NCBI RefSeq assembly: GCF_900143015.1
Contig: NZ_FSRT01000003.1
Span: 124,001-188,000, forward strand
DNA: 64,000 nucleotides
Origin: Fibrobacter sp. UWB11
GTDB taxonomy: Bacteria > Fibrobacterota > Fibrobacteria > Fibrobacterales > Fibrobacteraceae
Direction: 5' to 3'
The translations under genes and the position numbers were made by a program. Below are positions 7,409 to 16,416 of the stretch, in pieces. Below the pieces are notes generated by a model. That model had not been told where the DNA came from and ran no database searches. It worked only from the letters and a program-made list of their open reading frames with translations. Position 1 is the stretch's first letter; each line of letters begins with the position of its first letter.

Positions 7409-8422
7409 ATGAAGAAGATTTTTTCAATTACCGCCATTATCCTCGTTCTAATCGCTGTTTTTGCGTATTTCCACGTAAATCAACGGTTGAGCGCCGTTTC
7501 ACTCAACGAAAATACCGTCATTTTGGAGATTCCAAAGGGCAGTTCCCCCACAAAAGTTTTACAAATTTTACAAGAAAAGAACGTCTGGGACGACGAACTT
7601 GCCTTCACTTTGTGGTGCAAAATGAACAAACCGTCCCTCAAAGCCGGCTGGTACGAAGTTCCCGCCCAACAGACGCTCGATGAACTCGGAGCCCTGTTCC
7701 AAAGTGGCAAAAGTGCTGTCCGCAAGGTGACCATCCCCGAAGGTCGAGCCTCCTGGGAAATCCCTGCCTACCTGCAAAAAAGTTTCCCGAACCTCGACAC
7801 GGCTCGGTGGAACAAGCTCGTCCAAGACCCGAAGTTTGCCCAATCTCTTGGCATCGAAGGAAAATCGCTCGAAGGCTACCTCTTGCCGGACACCTACCCC
7901 TTCGCCATCGACTCCGACGAAGAGTCCATACTCAAGCAGATGGTCGCAGCAAACCTCAAGGTCCGCGACGAGATGAAGCAACGTAAAGGTTCCATGTGGG
8001 AAACGCTTGGCAACTGGCACCGCGTGTTGACACTCGCAAGCGTGGTCGAAGAAGAAACGGGCATCCCGGAAGAACGCCCGCTCATTGCCGGAGTATTCCA
8101 CAACCGTCTCCGCATCGGTATGCCGCTTGGGGCAGACCCGACAGTGAGGTTCATTTTCAAGAACTTGACAGGCCCGATCTACAAGAGTCAGCTGAATAGC
8201 GATAACCCGTACAACACCCGCAAGTTCCCGGGGCTCATGCCCGGCCCGATTTCAAATCCGGGTCGCAAGGCCATCGAAGCAACGCTGTTCCCCGCCAAGA
8301 CCGAAGCACTTTACTTTGTCGCAAAGGATGACGGTTCGCACACGCATTTCTTTAGCACGAACCTCGCCGACCACAACAAGTATAAAGATGTCGCCGCAAA
8401 GAATCGCGGCGAAAAGAAGTAA
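7409..8422 (+). CDS. mltG: Endolytic murein transglycosylase MltG
   Basis: A 337-residue protein with one N-terminal membrane anchor (MKKIFSITAIILVLIAVFAY) and a periplasmic YceG/MltG domain. The catalytic glutamate context LASVVEEETG (about residue 215) and the following FHNRLRIGMPLGADPTV block match the family. MltG cleaves nascent glycan strands inside the membrane-proximal peptidoglycan and so helps set strand length. The frame is open for a further 201 codons upstream, but that part is antisense to the preceding gene and lacks homology, so the ATG at 7409 is chosen; it also gives the expected membrane anchor at residue 1. Length is normal for the family. Confidence 0.93.
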   Translation: MKKIFSITAIILVLIAVFAYFHVNQRLSAVSLNENTVILEIPKGSSPTKVLQILQEKNVWDDELAFTLWCKMNKPSLKAGWYEVPAQQTLDELGALFQSGKSAVRKVTIPEGRASWEIPAYLQKSFPNLDTARWNKLVQDPKFAQSLGIEGKSLEGYLLPDTYPFAIDSDEESILKQMVAANLKVRDEMKQRKGSMWETLGNWHRVLTLASVVEEETGIPEERPLIAGVFHNRLRIGMPLGADPTVRFIFKNLTGPIYKSQLNSDNPYNTRKFPGLMPGPISNPGRKAIEATLFPAKTEALYFVAKDDGSHTHFFSTNLADHNKYKDVAAKNRGEKK

Positions 8423-8443
8423 GCTTAGCCTCAAGAATTGACT

Positions 8444-8518
8444 GGATGGGGCAAGCCCCAACTCCTTGGCTCGGTCATGCCCATGCAAGCATGGTCGCGA
8501 CACTAGCCTTTTGAGTTG
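8444..8518. repeat. Branched hairpin repeat, copy A
   Basis: A tight hairpin (TGGGG/CCCCA, 8447-8460) leads into an outer stem CAACTC (8459-8464) / GAGTTG (8513-8518) that encloses hairpin CCATGC/GCATGG (8481-8494). Copy B at 22158-22234 has the same plan with compensating base changes. It lies between the convergent mltG and patatin-like genes. Confidence 0.7.
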
Positions 8519-8548
8519 TCTTCGCTGCGCTCAGGATGACGCAGTACA

Positions 8549-10813
8549 TTAAAACAGATTGTAATCGCCGATACGGATAAAGTATCGGTAATTTTTTATA
8601 CGCTTGATATCGGCAAAAGTCTCTGTATCCACAACGCGATTGAGCCCGGCATAAACCGTAAACGAACGGTATGCATAGCGAAGAGCGGGCTCTATTACAA
8701 ATTTATTTGAATTGAGCATTGCCGTTGCCTTATCCTCAAAATCGTGGATATACGCAAACGAGAGCCAGGCGCCAAATCCTTGGCGGTGAACGCCTCCGTT
8801 CACGCGAAGCATCGCATACCCATGCGATGAGAGCTCTGGGTCGAGCCAGTCTCCTGACCATGGCGTTGCAGCAACATGCAGGCGATACCTATCTTCCATA
8901 GCAGTATTGTCAAAGTTCTTGGGGAACTTGAAATGTCCATCACGATAAGCATCAAAGCCCATCGCGGCACCAACCGTCACTGACGTGTATTTCGTCGGCG
9001 CATAAGAGAACCTTCCGTCAAAAGAATAAATCCCGTAAATCGGACTTCTCTGGTGGAATCCGTACCCAATTAAATTCAAGCCAATAGACGCATTTGCAGC
9101 ATATCCCTTAGATGCAAACCATGGGTCATCCTCACCGTTCAACAAGGAATAATGGACACTTTGTGTCACCGGACTTGTCTCGTAATTACTGCTTGTATTT
9201 ACAATTTCATCATCAAAAAAGTCAATTTCTGGCACAGCCTTGGGAGACAATTCAAATTCACGGCTACCAAACAAGAACTTGACCTCGACAGATTGCATTT
9301 TGTCGATTGCATACTTTGCCGACAAATAAAGGTCATTCCTCGTTTCGTATTTAAAGCGGTTTACACTGGGGACATTATCGTTTTCGAACGCTTTTAAAAA
9401 GCGAAGCTTCATCAAGTCGTAGCTAAAAGTAAACTTCCAATGACGATTTATCAGATTGGAAATATCAAGATGCGGACGGAATCCATAGGAAGACGTTCCG
9501 TAAAAACCGGCCAATGTCAAGGAAATTTCCATTTGGTTCACATAATTAAGCGTCAATTCGCCGTATGCATTTGCGCCAATCACATTCGAGCCAAAACCGC
9601 CTACAGCAACGTCTACCGTCGGATGCACGCCTACATCAATCAACAAACTGCCATCGGATTGCATATTGAACGAAATCGTATCGTACGGAGCCTTAGATGC
9701 AATCGAATAAGCAAAATTTGCAGGAGCTACAAACCCAGTATCTTTGGGATTCCAGTACGAAAGCACAGCCGAATGGTGTTCCGAAGAAAGACTGTCAAAC
9801 ACTGGATTGAATTCAAACCAAGCTTCGGATTTTTGCTTGTCGGAATATTCCCTACGGCCATCAACAATCGGAATAATTTCGCGCAAGGCATGTTCCACTG
9901 CCGAAAAACCCGCTTGAATCATGGATTTGCGGGATGTATCGCGAATAGAATGAGCCCTTATAAAAACACCTTGCACATCGCCCAATTTCGTCAAAACATC
10001 TTTTTTGAGCGTACGCAATTCAGCATTTCCCTCGAGTTCGTAACGTATGGGGTCCGAGATAACGATTAACGAAGCCTCTTGGGGATTTTTTGCCAAAGGT
10101 ACAGTCTGGTACGGACAAAGTTCTCCCGACTTTTCATTACCCGCTAGCGGAAGCGAATTCACGATATCTGCATATAAAGGATTTTCAATAATGCTATCGC
10201 AAGTCAAGAGCGTAAAGGGGATACGATAAGTTCCACGCTGGCGGAAAAGAATTTCTTCAAACCGGAGGCGCGAAAGAGAGCGTTCAATAGACGCCGTATC
10301 TGGAACAAGCGCATGCATGCTGCGGTAAACATTCCCCGCCGTATCTGCATAAAACGAAAAACGTTCACGAAGCGACGGAAGCCCATCCACAGAAATCGGG
10401 AGTTTAAAGGCATCGTGTTCCGTCTTTGCATGTATCGAATTCACGCCCAATTGTTCGATGACATACGGATCCATCATCAAACGCTGGATATCATCAATCG
10501 ACACGCCAAGCGACCACAAAGCACCCATCCAGGCGCCCCACGAAGTTGCCACAATAGAATCTACAGGAATCTTGTATTCTTCCAATGCGTACAAAGCGCC
10601 CAAATGGAACCAAGGAGAGCGTTCTCCACCACCAAGGTAAAGCACAGACTTTGTCTTCTTTGCCTGCAGCGAATCGGGTACTAATTGCATAGCGCTCAAG
10701 AGCGTTTCATCAGCGGAATGTGCCGCCTGTACCGGCGTCACATAAACGGAGGCTACAGTAGCCACCGACAAAAGAAGCGCTTTCTTAAGCCAACCTAGCG
10801 GGATTGGAAACAT
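8549..10813 (-). CDS. Patatin-like protein with C-terminal outer-membrane barrel
   Basis: A 754-residue protein with a signal peptide (about 1-30), a patatin-like domain (about 55-330) and a long C-terminal region of alternating beta segments ending YFIRIGDYNLF, an aromatic-terminated end as in outer-membrane barrels. The order patatin then barrel recalls PlpD-like (type Vd) proteins. The patatin site is altered: the nucleophile motif reads ATSWGAWMG (Ser near residue 94, first Gly replaced by Ala), the oxyanion loop is LGGGERSPW, and the usual DGG/DGA aspartate motif seems replaced by SGE before LCPYQTVPLAKN. Lipase activity is therefore uncertain. It overlaps the upstream PilT-like gene by 29 bases; AGGTAGGT lies directly upstream of the ATG. 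It is the last gene of a six-gene operon. Confidence 0.8.
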   Translation of the reverse strand: MFPIPLGWLKKALLLSVATVASVYVTPVQAAHSADETLLSAMQLVPDSLQAKKTKSVLYLGGGERSPWFHLGALYALEEYKIPVDSIVATSWGAWMGALWSLGVSIDDIQRLMMDPYVIEQLGVNSIHAKTEHDAFKLPISVDGLPSLRERFSFYADTAGNVYRSMHALVPDTASIERSLSRLRFEEILFRQRGTYRIPFTLLTCDSIIENPLYADIVNSLPLAGNEKSGELCPYQTVPLAKNPQEASLIVISDPIRYELEGNAELRTLKKDVLTKLGDVQGVFIRAHSIRDTSRKSMIQAGFSAVEHALREIIPIVDGRREYSDKQKSEAWFEFNPVFDSLSSEHHSAVLSYWNPKDTGFVAPANFAYSIASKAPYDTISFNMQSDGSLLIDVGVHPTVDVAVGGFGSNVIGANAYGELTLNYVNQMEISLTLAGFYGTSSYGFRPHLDISNLINRHWKFTFSYDLMKLRFLKAFENDNVPSVNRFKYETRNDLYLSAKYAIDKMQSVEVKFLFGSREFELSPKAVPEIDFFDDEIVNTSSNYETSPVTQSVHYSLLNGEDDPWFASKGYAANASIGLNLIGYGFHQRSPIYGIYSFDGRFSYAPTKYTSVTVGAAMGFDAYRDGHFKFPKNFDNTAMEDRYRLHVAATPWSGDWLDPELSSHGYAMLRVNGGVHRQGFGAWLSFAYIHDFEDKATAMLNSNKFVIEPALRYAYRSFTVYAGLNRVVDTETFADIKRIKNYRYFIRIGDYNLF

Positions 10814-11792
10814 ACCTACCTGCCTCTTCGGGAGTCACTAAGCCAGAGCGGACATATTCAGCAAGGCAATCATCCATCAACAGCATGCCTTCCGAAGCGG
10901 AAGCCTCCATGATGGAAGGCAACTTGAAATGGTCTCCACTGCGTATGAGGGATGATACATTTTGCGTATTAAAAAGAATTTCCCAAGCTGGCGGAACCAC
11001 GGCACCTTCTTGTGCGGGAGGCAACAATCTCTGGACAACAACAGCCTTGAGTGCAGCGGCAAGCATCGTGCGGACCAGATCACGATTTTCCGAAGGAACT
11101 GCCGAGAGCAACGTATCGACAACACCGACCGCATTACCTGCAGTTACATTCATAACAACCAAGGCTCCCGCCTCAGCAGCACGCAAAATGGAGATTAACG
11201 CAGAACTGTCGAAATCGCCAAGCCAGAAAAGGTCCGTTCCGCTACGAAGTCCCTGCTCCAACTTTTCAGAAGTAGAGCCTACCGTATTTACAAGTTTCAG
11301 GCTCTCGCCAATCTTCACCGAAAGTTCATGGCCTTCGTCCAAATCGCAAAAACGCAAAATACCGGACTCGCACATGGCAGAAACGTACGATGTCGCCGTA
11401 ACCGTTTTTCCAGAGCAAGCAGGGCCTGCAAAAACAACCAAGCCGGAACTGAGTCCAAGCAAGCTATCGAGAGCAGCGGGCGCACCGAGGCTTGTAAATT
11501 CCGGACATTCCGCCATCAACGGGCGGAAAATCGCAGCGTTACCTAAAGCTTCGCGAAAATACTTTACACGCCATTTAGTATTCTGCCACGGACCGCCAAC
11601 AAACGTACCCGATTCACCATCAAGCGCTCCTAAAAATTCAAGCAAAGAGCCAAACGGAAGCGCAGTAGATTCGGGAATAGCGCATACACGCCCCGCAAAG
11701 CGGATAGCCGAAGGAGCCCCTTCAGTTACAATCAAGTCACTCGCCCCGACATTCAGGGCATATTCCAAAAGAGATTCAATTTCTGACGCCAT
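10785..11792 (-). CDS. PilT-like ATPase, second paralogue, atypical
   Basis: A 335-residue PilT/GspE-superfamily protein. Walker A is intact (GPACSGKT, about residue 125). The Walker B region, which in PilT reads DVVLIGEMRDLET, is here DLFWLGDFDSSALIS, so the catalytic glutamate position is changed. It aligns along its length with the gene just upstream (shared PSENR.. and VVVQ(R/H)L(L/I)P blocks). It overlaps the next gene by 29 bases and follows the paralogue after 14. A separate canonical PilT exists at 52852-53919, so this is probably not the pilus retraction motor. A structural or regulatory ATPase role linked to the adjacent exporter and barrel protein is inference. Confidence 0.78.
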   Translation of the reverse strand: MASEIESLLEYALNVGASDLIVTEGAPSAIRFAGRVCAIPESTALPFGSLLEFLGALDGESGTFVGGPWQNTKWRVKYFREALGNAAIFRPLMAECPEFTSLGAPAALDSLLGLSSGLVVFAGPACSGKTVTATSYVSAMCESGILRFCDLDEGHELSVKIGESLKLVNTVGSTSEKLEQGLRSGTDLFWLGDFDSSALISILRAAEAGALVVMNVTAGNAVGVVDTLLSAVPSENRDLVRTMLAAALKAVVVQRLLPPAQEGAVVPPAWEILFNTQNVSSLIRSGDHFKLPSIMEASASEGMLLMDDCLAEYVRSGLVTPEEAGRYVSNPARLA

Positions 11793-11806
11793 GACGAACC
11801 CCGCTA

Positions 11807-13429
11807 TTAAACCTTACGATAAGACGCAAAACGACGGCTATCGTTTGCACGTTTCCACGCTTCAACGCCATCGATATAACCAGAATCCACGCACATCTGC
11901 AAGGATTCGTCCAACGTAATGCCCTGATCCTTTCGACCGCTAATTGCAGAAACAATTTGCGACACATCACCCTTGCGGATCATTCCCGCAATTGTCGATG
12001 TTACCTTCATTGCTTCGGATGCAAGTACAAGCCCCTGGTTATTCACCACAGGAATCAAATGCTGAACGACAACGCCCTTGAGCTGGTCGGCAAGCGTACA
12101 TGCAAACGCATTGCGGTTTTCACTCGGCACGGACATGAGAAGTCTAGAAAGCAGCGCATGAATATTGTTACCGCTTGTCACAGCAAAGACAAGTGCGCCC
12201 GCGTTCGAAGCCTGCATGAGCAGAGAAAGTTCTTCCATCGTTTCGAGATGGTCAAAGAGAATCACGTCGGCACCGGTGCGGATGGCGAGTTCGATGCCAG
12301 CGGCACCGGAGCGCACATGCAAGCCCACCTCACGTTGAGCAATGGAACCATTCGGATTCAAAAGCAAACGCTCTACCGGTTTTTCGACCGTTTGTATAAA
12401 CACTTGCCTGTTTGCGGCAATGCATTCGGCAAACGCAGTCATCGTTGTAGAGCGGCCACTTGCAGACGGGCCCGCAATCAGCACAAGGCCGCTATTAAGC
12501 GTTGCAAACTGCATGCAGAATTCGGGCAGGTAAAGATTTTCGAGAGCAATCGATTCCATCGGAATTATGCGAATCGAAATACTCGGAGTCACGTCGTTCC
12601 ATGTGACAGAAATGCGAGCACGGCCAACACCCGGGAGTGCAAAAGTCTTGCTGACATTGCGACCGACTACAATTTTATAGCCGTCCGAAAAACCTTCCGC
12701 AGCTTCGGAAAGGCGGTCCATCAAATGCGATTTTTCAAGCACTTTTTCAGAGGCGATAAAAAGCAACCCTGATTGACGCATCGTGATTTGGCGGCCTGCG
12801 TACAAATAAACATCAGTCACATTGTACTTGCGGGCATAAGCAATCACTTTTGCAAGCGGTGTAATCGGATGCAAGACATCTGGAGCCTCGACTGCATTAC
12901 CTTCGCCAGTTGCAACGGCGAACTGTGACGGGAGTTCCTCAGATGCGCTTTCCTCGGCCGGAGCTTCGCTTTCCACCGGGACTTGCACATTCGCCATGCT
13001 CGTCGATTCAAGCCCTTCGACTTTTTCAATGACAACAGTCGAAGAAGACGCTTCACCATAAAGGCTACTGTTGCCTTCAATTTTGATAGCGGGCTCTTCT
13101 GCTGGTTGAGGCGCAGGGGCTGCAGATTTTACCGCCGGAGCAGGTGCTGCTTGCGGCGCGGGAGTTGCCGGAGCGCTAGCCGGTTTTGCAGCAGGAGCAC
13201 TAGCCGGAGCCGAAGCATGCGCCGGAGTTGCAGGCTTTGCATTTTTTGCCTCGAGGTTTTGCACAAAAGCAAGAACCTTCTCGTACATAGACTGTTTCAA
13301 GATTCCTGCACGAACAAGAACCTGACCAATATCCATCGAGTCGGTTATTTCACCCCAGTGGGCCTTGACTTGATCCTCGGACACAACCTTGTTGTGAACG
13401 AGAACTTTTGCCATATATTGATTTCTCAT
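11807..13429 (-). CDS. GspE-N/PilT-like pseudo-ATPase fusion
   Basis: A 540-residue protein. Residues 1-65 resemble the N-terminal domain of PilB/GspE-type ATPases (KVVSEDQVKAHW, IGQVLVRAGIL). Residues about 70-165 are an Ala/Pro-rich linker, and the rest is a PilT-like core. Walker A reads GPSASGRS with Arg in place of the essential Lys, and the Walker B region reads DVILFDHLETMEE without the GEMRD glutamate. Nucleotide hydrolysis is thus unlikely. The ATG at 13429 is chosen because its ATGA overlaps the stop of the upstream permease and GGAGGG stands seven bases before it; an alternative start lies eight codons upstream. The protein is probably a partner of the next ATPase-like gene. Confidence 0.78.
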   Translation of the reverse strand: MRNQYMAKVLVHNKVVSEDQVKAHWGEITDSMDIGQVLVRAGILKQSMYEKVLAFVQNLEAKNAKPATPAHASAPASAPAAKPASAPATPAPQAAPAPAVKSAAPAPQPAEEPAIKIEGNSSLYGEASSSTVVIEKVEGLESTSMANVQVPVESEAPAEESASEELPSQFAVATGEGNAVEAPDVLHPITPLAKVIAYARKYNVTDVYLYAGRQITMRQSGLLFIASEKVLEKSHLMDRLSEAAEGFSDGYKIVVGRNVSKTFALPGVGRARISVTWNDVTPSISIRIIPMESIALENLYLPEFCMQFATLNSGLVLIAGPSASGRSTTMTAFAECIAANRQVFIQTVEKPVERLLLNPNGSIAQREVGLHVRSGAAGIELAIRTGADVILFDHLETMEELSLLMQASNAGALVFAVTSGNNIHALLSRLLMSVPSENRNAFACTLADQLKGVVVQHLIPVVNNQGLVLASEAMKVTSTIAGMIRKGDVSQIVSAISGRKDQGITLDESLQMCVDSGYIDGVEAWKRANDSRRFASYRKV

Positions 13430-14235
13430 AAGAAATCCCTCCGGCTGAACCACCAGCTCGCAATCGAGAGGAACACGCCAATATAACCAAGTGCATAAAC
13501 GGAATTCCAGAACAAATACATGTCCGGAAGCGCTACGCCATGTACAACATAGTTGGTTACGTTAAATCGATAAAGTCCAGGGAATACGGCATGGATTACA
13601 ACCGCAGCCTTTTCAAGAATTGCCGAGGAGGTGCTTTGAAGTTCACCCATGCGGCTTGCAAAACGGACTTGTTCCAAAAGCTGATCGCTCAAGTGCCCTG
13701 CAAAGTAAACGCCCAACGTAAAGAGCGCCGAAAGCACCGTGCTGCTAAAGCTGCTGAACAAAAGCGCCACCGCAATCACAACCGCCATTTCGCAGAAAAT
13801 CAAGTAAATAGCAGTCAAGAGGCTAATCGTCGGACTAGAACTCGTTACCCACAAGATGCAATAGTAAATACCTGTCAGCAAAAGCAGGTGGACGGCAACG
13901 ACAGCCAAAAGCCCAAAATACTTGCCCACAATAAATGCGGCACGGCTGATAGGCTTTGAGAGGAGCGTAAGTACGGTCCGGCGCTGGATTTCCTTTTGCA
14001 CAAGGCTTATGCCTACAAAGATGGAAATCAAAAGTCCCGAAAGGCTCATCACCGAAAGCGTCGTGGACTTAATGACATAAGCACGATCAAACACCGACCA
14101 TTCACCAAGCACAATGCTAAAAAGCGTAAGCGCAATCGCCAAAAAGCCGATATTATAAAGAATCTTGTCGCGAATAGATTCGCGGAACGTATTGAGGGCA
14201 ATAATGCCAATATGCTTAAGCGTCTGCACGGGCAA
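13426..14235 (-). CDS. ABC-2 type exporter permease
   Basis: A 269-residue protein with six hydrophobic helices and a long extracytoplasmic loop after the first, as in ABC-2 permeases of the NosY/GldF class (IALNTFRESIRDKILYNI at the start). It starts 20 bases inside the ATPase gene and ends in a four-base ATGA overlap with the PilT-like fusion. With the ATPase it would form an inner-membrane exporter; the substrate is unknown. Confidence 0.85.
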   Translation of the reverse strand: MPVQTLKHIGIIALNTFRESIRDKILYNIGFLAIALTLFSIVLGEWSVFDRAYVIKSTTLSVMSLSGLLISIFVGISLVQKEIQRRTVLTLLSKPISRAAFIVGKYFGLLAVVAVHLLLLTGIYYCILWVTSSSPTISLLTAIYLIFCEMAVVIAVALLFSSFSSTVLSALFTLGVYFAGHLSDQLLEQVRFASRMGELQSTSSAILEKAAVVIHAVFPGLYRFNVTNYVVHGVALPDMYLFWNSVYALGYIGVFLSIASWWFSRRDFL

Positions 14236-15139
14236 TTTCCTCCGTCAAAATATCTTCAAGACTCGGACGCTTATGGTCCATTTTTTCTACGGCAATACCG
14301 TTCGAGAGGCAGAAGCCGAGCAAACGGTCACGCGCCACATCATCAGCGCAAATGTATTCCTGCGGATGGCCCGTTGCAGAGACTCCTCGTGGCAAATCAG
14401 CAGCAAGGATAGCCTCACGAACACGAACATGATATTCAACTCCGCAAGATTCCGTAATTTCGTCAACAGTACCTTCGCGGACAATGTGCCCATCTACAAT
14501 CATCGCCACACGGTGGCTAATGGATTCCACATCCGAAAGCAAATGGCTCGAATAGAAAATCGTAACACCATCACGATTGAGTTGCTGGATAGCCTCGCGC
14601 ACGTCACGACGACCCATCGGGTCTAGGCCGCTCATCGGTTCGTCGAGAATCAAAAGCTTCGGCTTTCCGAGAATTGCCTGCGCAATGCCCACACGCTGCA
14701 TCATGCCCTTGGAATACGAACGCAATCTGCGATCGATCCAATCCTTGTTCGCATGCAAAAGTTCAAGAGCCCAGCCAATGCGGGATTCGAGTTCCGCCCC
14801 CTTAAGCCCCACAAGTTTGCCGTAAAAGCGCAAAAGTTCGCGACCTGTAAGGTAATCGTAAAAGTAAGGTTGCTCCGGAGAATAACCGATATACTGACGG
14901 CTCTTGGTGTCACGCGGAGAGATACCGTTTACAAGCACCTTGCCCGAATCAAAATTCAAAAGTCCCGTCAAAACCTTAATCGTCGTGGACTTGCCAGCAC
15001 CGTTAGGCCCAATAAATCCATACACCTTGCCTGTTTCAACATTGAAGCTCACATCCTTAAGCGCAAGCTTCGGCTTCATAGTAAAGCCACTGCGATACGT
15101 CTTGTGCAGGTGCTCAATTTCAATCATTAAATCACTCAT
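14216..15139 (-). CDS. ABC transporter ATP-binding protein
   Basis: A 307-residue ATPase with Walker A GPNGAGKST, signature YSKGMMQR, Walker B LLILDEPMSGLDP and the H-loop histidine in YSSHLLSDVE. The last 80 residues form an extra C-terminal domain common in CcmA/GldA-type exporter ATPases. It pairs with the permease immediately downstream. The ATG at 15139 (MSDLMIEIEHL) is chosen; a GTG at 15151 that overlaps the previous stop codon is also possible. Confidence 0.9.
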   Translation of the reverse strand: MSDLMIEIEHLHKTYRSGFTMKPKLALKDVSFNVETGKVYGFIGPNGAGKSTTIKVLTGLLNFDSGKVLVNGISPRDTKSRQYIGYSPEQPYFYDYLTGRELLRFYGKLVGLKGAELESRIGWALELLHANKDWIDRRLRSYSKGMMQRVGIAQAILGKPKLLILDEPMSGLDPMGRRDVREAIQQLNRDGVTIFYSSHLLSDVESISHRVAMIVDGHIVREGTVDEITESCGVEYHVRVREAILAADLPRGVSATGHPQEYICADDVARDRLLGFCLSNGIAVEKMDHKRPSLEDILTEEIARADA

Positions 15140-15147
15140 ACACGCAA

Positions 15148-15471
15148 TCACTTTTCGTTAGAATTATCGTCGCTATCATTATCGCGAGTTTCATCGTCGG
15201 ATTCATCGTCAGAACCGCTGAGGCCTGCAGCCTTGTAGGATTCCTCGATTTCACGACGACGGCGATCGGCCTTTTCTTTTTTATTGATGAAGAAGTATAT
15301 GACAGCTCCAATCAAGTACACTACGATGCCCGAATAGAAAATCGGATTAATGGACATACCCTCGAGACCGGGGAATAGATTCAAAATGATTTCATGGCCA
15401 AAAAGCGAAAGCAGGACCAAAATAAAGCCAAGTCCCCTGAGTACATAAGTAACAATCACAAGTTTTTGCAT
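15148..15471 (-). CDS. Small two-helix membrane protein with acidic tail
   Basis: A 107-residue protein with two membrane helices (about 4-24 and 45-65), a basic stretch KKEKADRRRREIEE, and a strongly acidic, probably disordered C-terminus (SGSDDESDDETRDNDSDD). I do not recognise a family. The ATG at 15471 has GAGG upstream and is preferred over a start 13 codons earlier that lacks a ribosome site. It is the first gene of the ABC/PilT-like/patatin operon. Confidence 0.7.
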   Translation of the reverse strand: MQKLVIVTYVLRGLGFILVLLSLFGHEIILNLFPGLEGMSINPIFYSGIVVYLIGAVIYFFINKKEKADRRRREIEESYKAAGLSGSDDESDDETRDNDSDDNSNEK

Positions 15472-15539
15472 CGTAAACCTCGAAACGATGCCGCGCAACA
15501 CGCACGGCACTCACATTTTGAATATATCTATTTATAAAT

Positions 15540-15561
15540 AAAAAAGACGAGCCCAAGCTCG
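15540..15561 (-). terminator. Terminator downstream of the small FISUMP gene
   Basis: On the minus strand CGAGC-TTGG-GCTCG is followed by TCTTTTTT. It lies 127 bases beyond the stop codon at 15688 and just ahead of the small membrane protein gene. Confidence 0.6.
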
Positions 15562-15629
15562 AATATCACGCGATTTTCGCGAAAAAAGGGAAATTTTGGC
15601 AGTTTTCCGCCATTCCTTCAAAAAAAGAA

Positions 15630-15673
15630 GTCACCCTGAACGACGTGATAGGGGCAATGCCGTTCAGGGTGAC
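15630..15673. repeat. Palindrome of the CAGGGTGAC type
   Basis: A 13-base stem GTCACCCTGAACG/CGTTCAGGGTGAC with an 18-base loop directly after the FISUMP gene. Its TGAC end resembles other dispersed palindromes in the window. Confidence 0.65.
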
Positions 15674-15687
15674 AGGTTTGTGTGGTT

Positions 15688-16215
15688 TTATTTAATCTTG
15701 ACGCAGCGGACAGAGGCGGCAATACTCTTGTTGTAATGTTCGTACGTTACTTTATCCTGTACACGCACCATCACAGCGCGGGAATCGTCGAATGCATCGG
15801 CAGTCCAGAAACTGGCGCTCACATTTTCGTCAGCAAATTTTCCGTCGTAATAGCGGAAGCCATCCTTGCCGATGTTGAGCACCTTTAGGTCAGCGCTTTC
15901 AAAGTCAGCCTGTTTCGGAAGTTCCCAACCTGTGGGGCATGCATCGTTTGCAGATTTCCAATCGTAAAGGCGTCCATACTTTTTGCAATTGTCGAGGTTA
16001 TTGCCATAGCAATAGCTAGAATCGAAATTCACGAGGTTGGCGTTTTCGGCCATCCAGATACGGCCACCCGTTTCAACGGTAGCGTACGTTTGACCTTGGC
16101 ACTTGAGCGTCTTGGCAGCTTCATCATAGTGGCAGTTTTCCACTTTTTCGCAAGCGGCAAACAGAACTGCCGTAGCGATAATAAGGGCCGCCATTTCAAT
16201 GAACTTGAACTTCAT
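15688..16215 (-). CDS. Minimal FISUMP-domain lipoprotein
   Basis: A 175-residue lipoprotein (signal ends LFAACE, Cys near 22) that is almost only a FISUMP domain: GGRIWMAENANL, YGRLYDWKSA, CPTGWELPKQADFE, and the terminal SVRCVKIK. The domain is thought from its shape to be a C-type-lectin/FGE-like fold displayed outside the cell; function is unknown. AAGGAG upstream supports the start. Unlike the large FISUMP proteins it has no regulator beside it. Confidence 0.88.
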   Translation of the reverse strand: MKFKFIEMAALIIATAVLFAACEKVENCHYDEAAKTLKCQGQTYATVETGGRIWMAENANLVNFDSSYCYGNNLDNCKKYGRLYDWKSANDACPTGWELPKQADFESADLKVLNIGKDGFRYYDGKFADENVSASFWTADAFDDSRAVMVRVQDKVTYEHYNKSIAASVRCVKIK

Positions 16216-16416
16216 ATATTCAATCTCCTTAAGATTGTTTTTAAGATGAATTTTTCAAGAGCTCTTTTTTTCGGGCACAAATGTAGATGGAATTAGCCGT
16301 TTTGACTAATACTTTCTTTCAATTGGATTCATAACTTTTTTTGATGAATTGGTGCTTTTCTATAAAAAGCAACGCACTTGCGGACCATTCGGCACTACGC
16401 ACTAATGCGACGCTTT

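Noticed and set aside
10785-13429. Complete type IV pilus motor pair (PilB/PilT)
   Set aside because: Both proteins have altered nucleotide motifs and no PilB-type zinc-binding region was seen; the canonical PilT is at 52852-53919.
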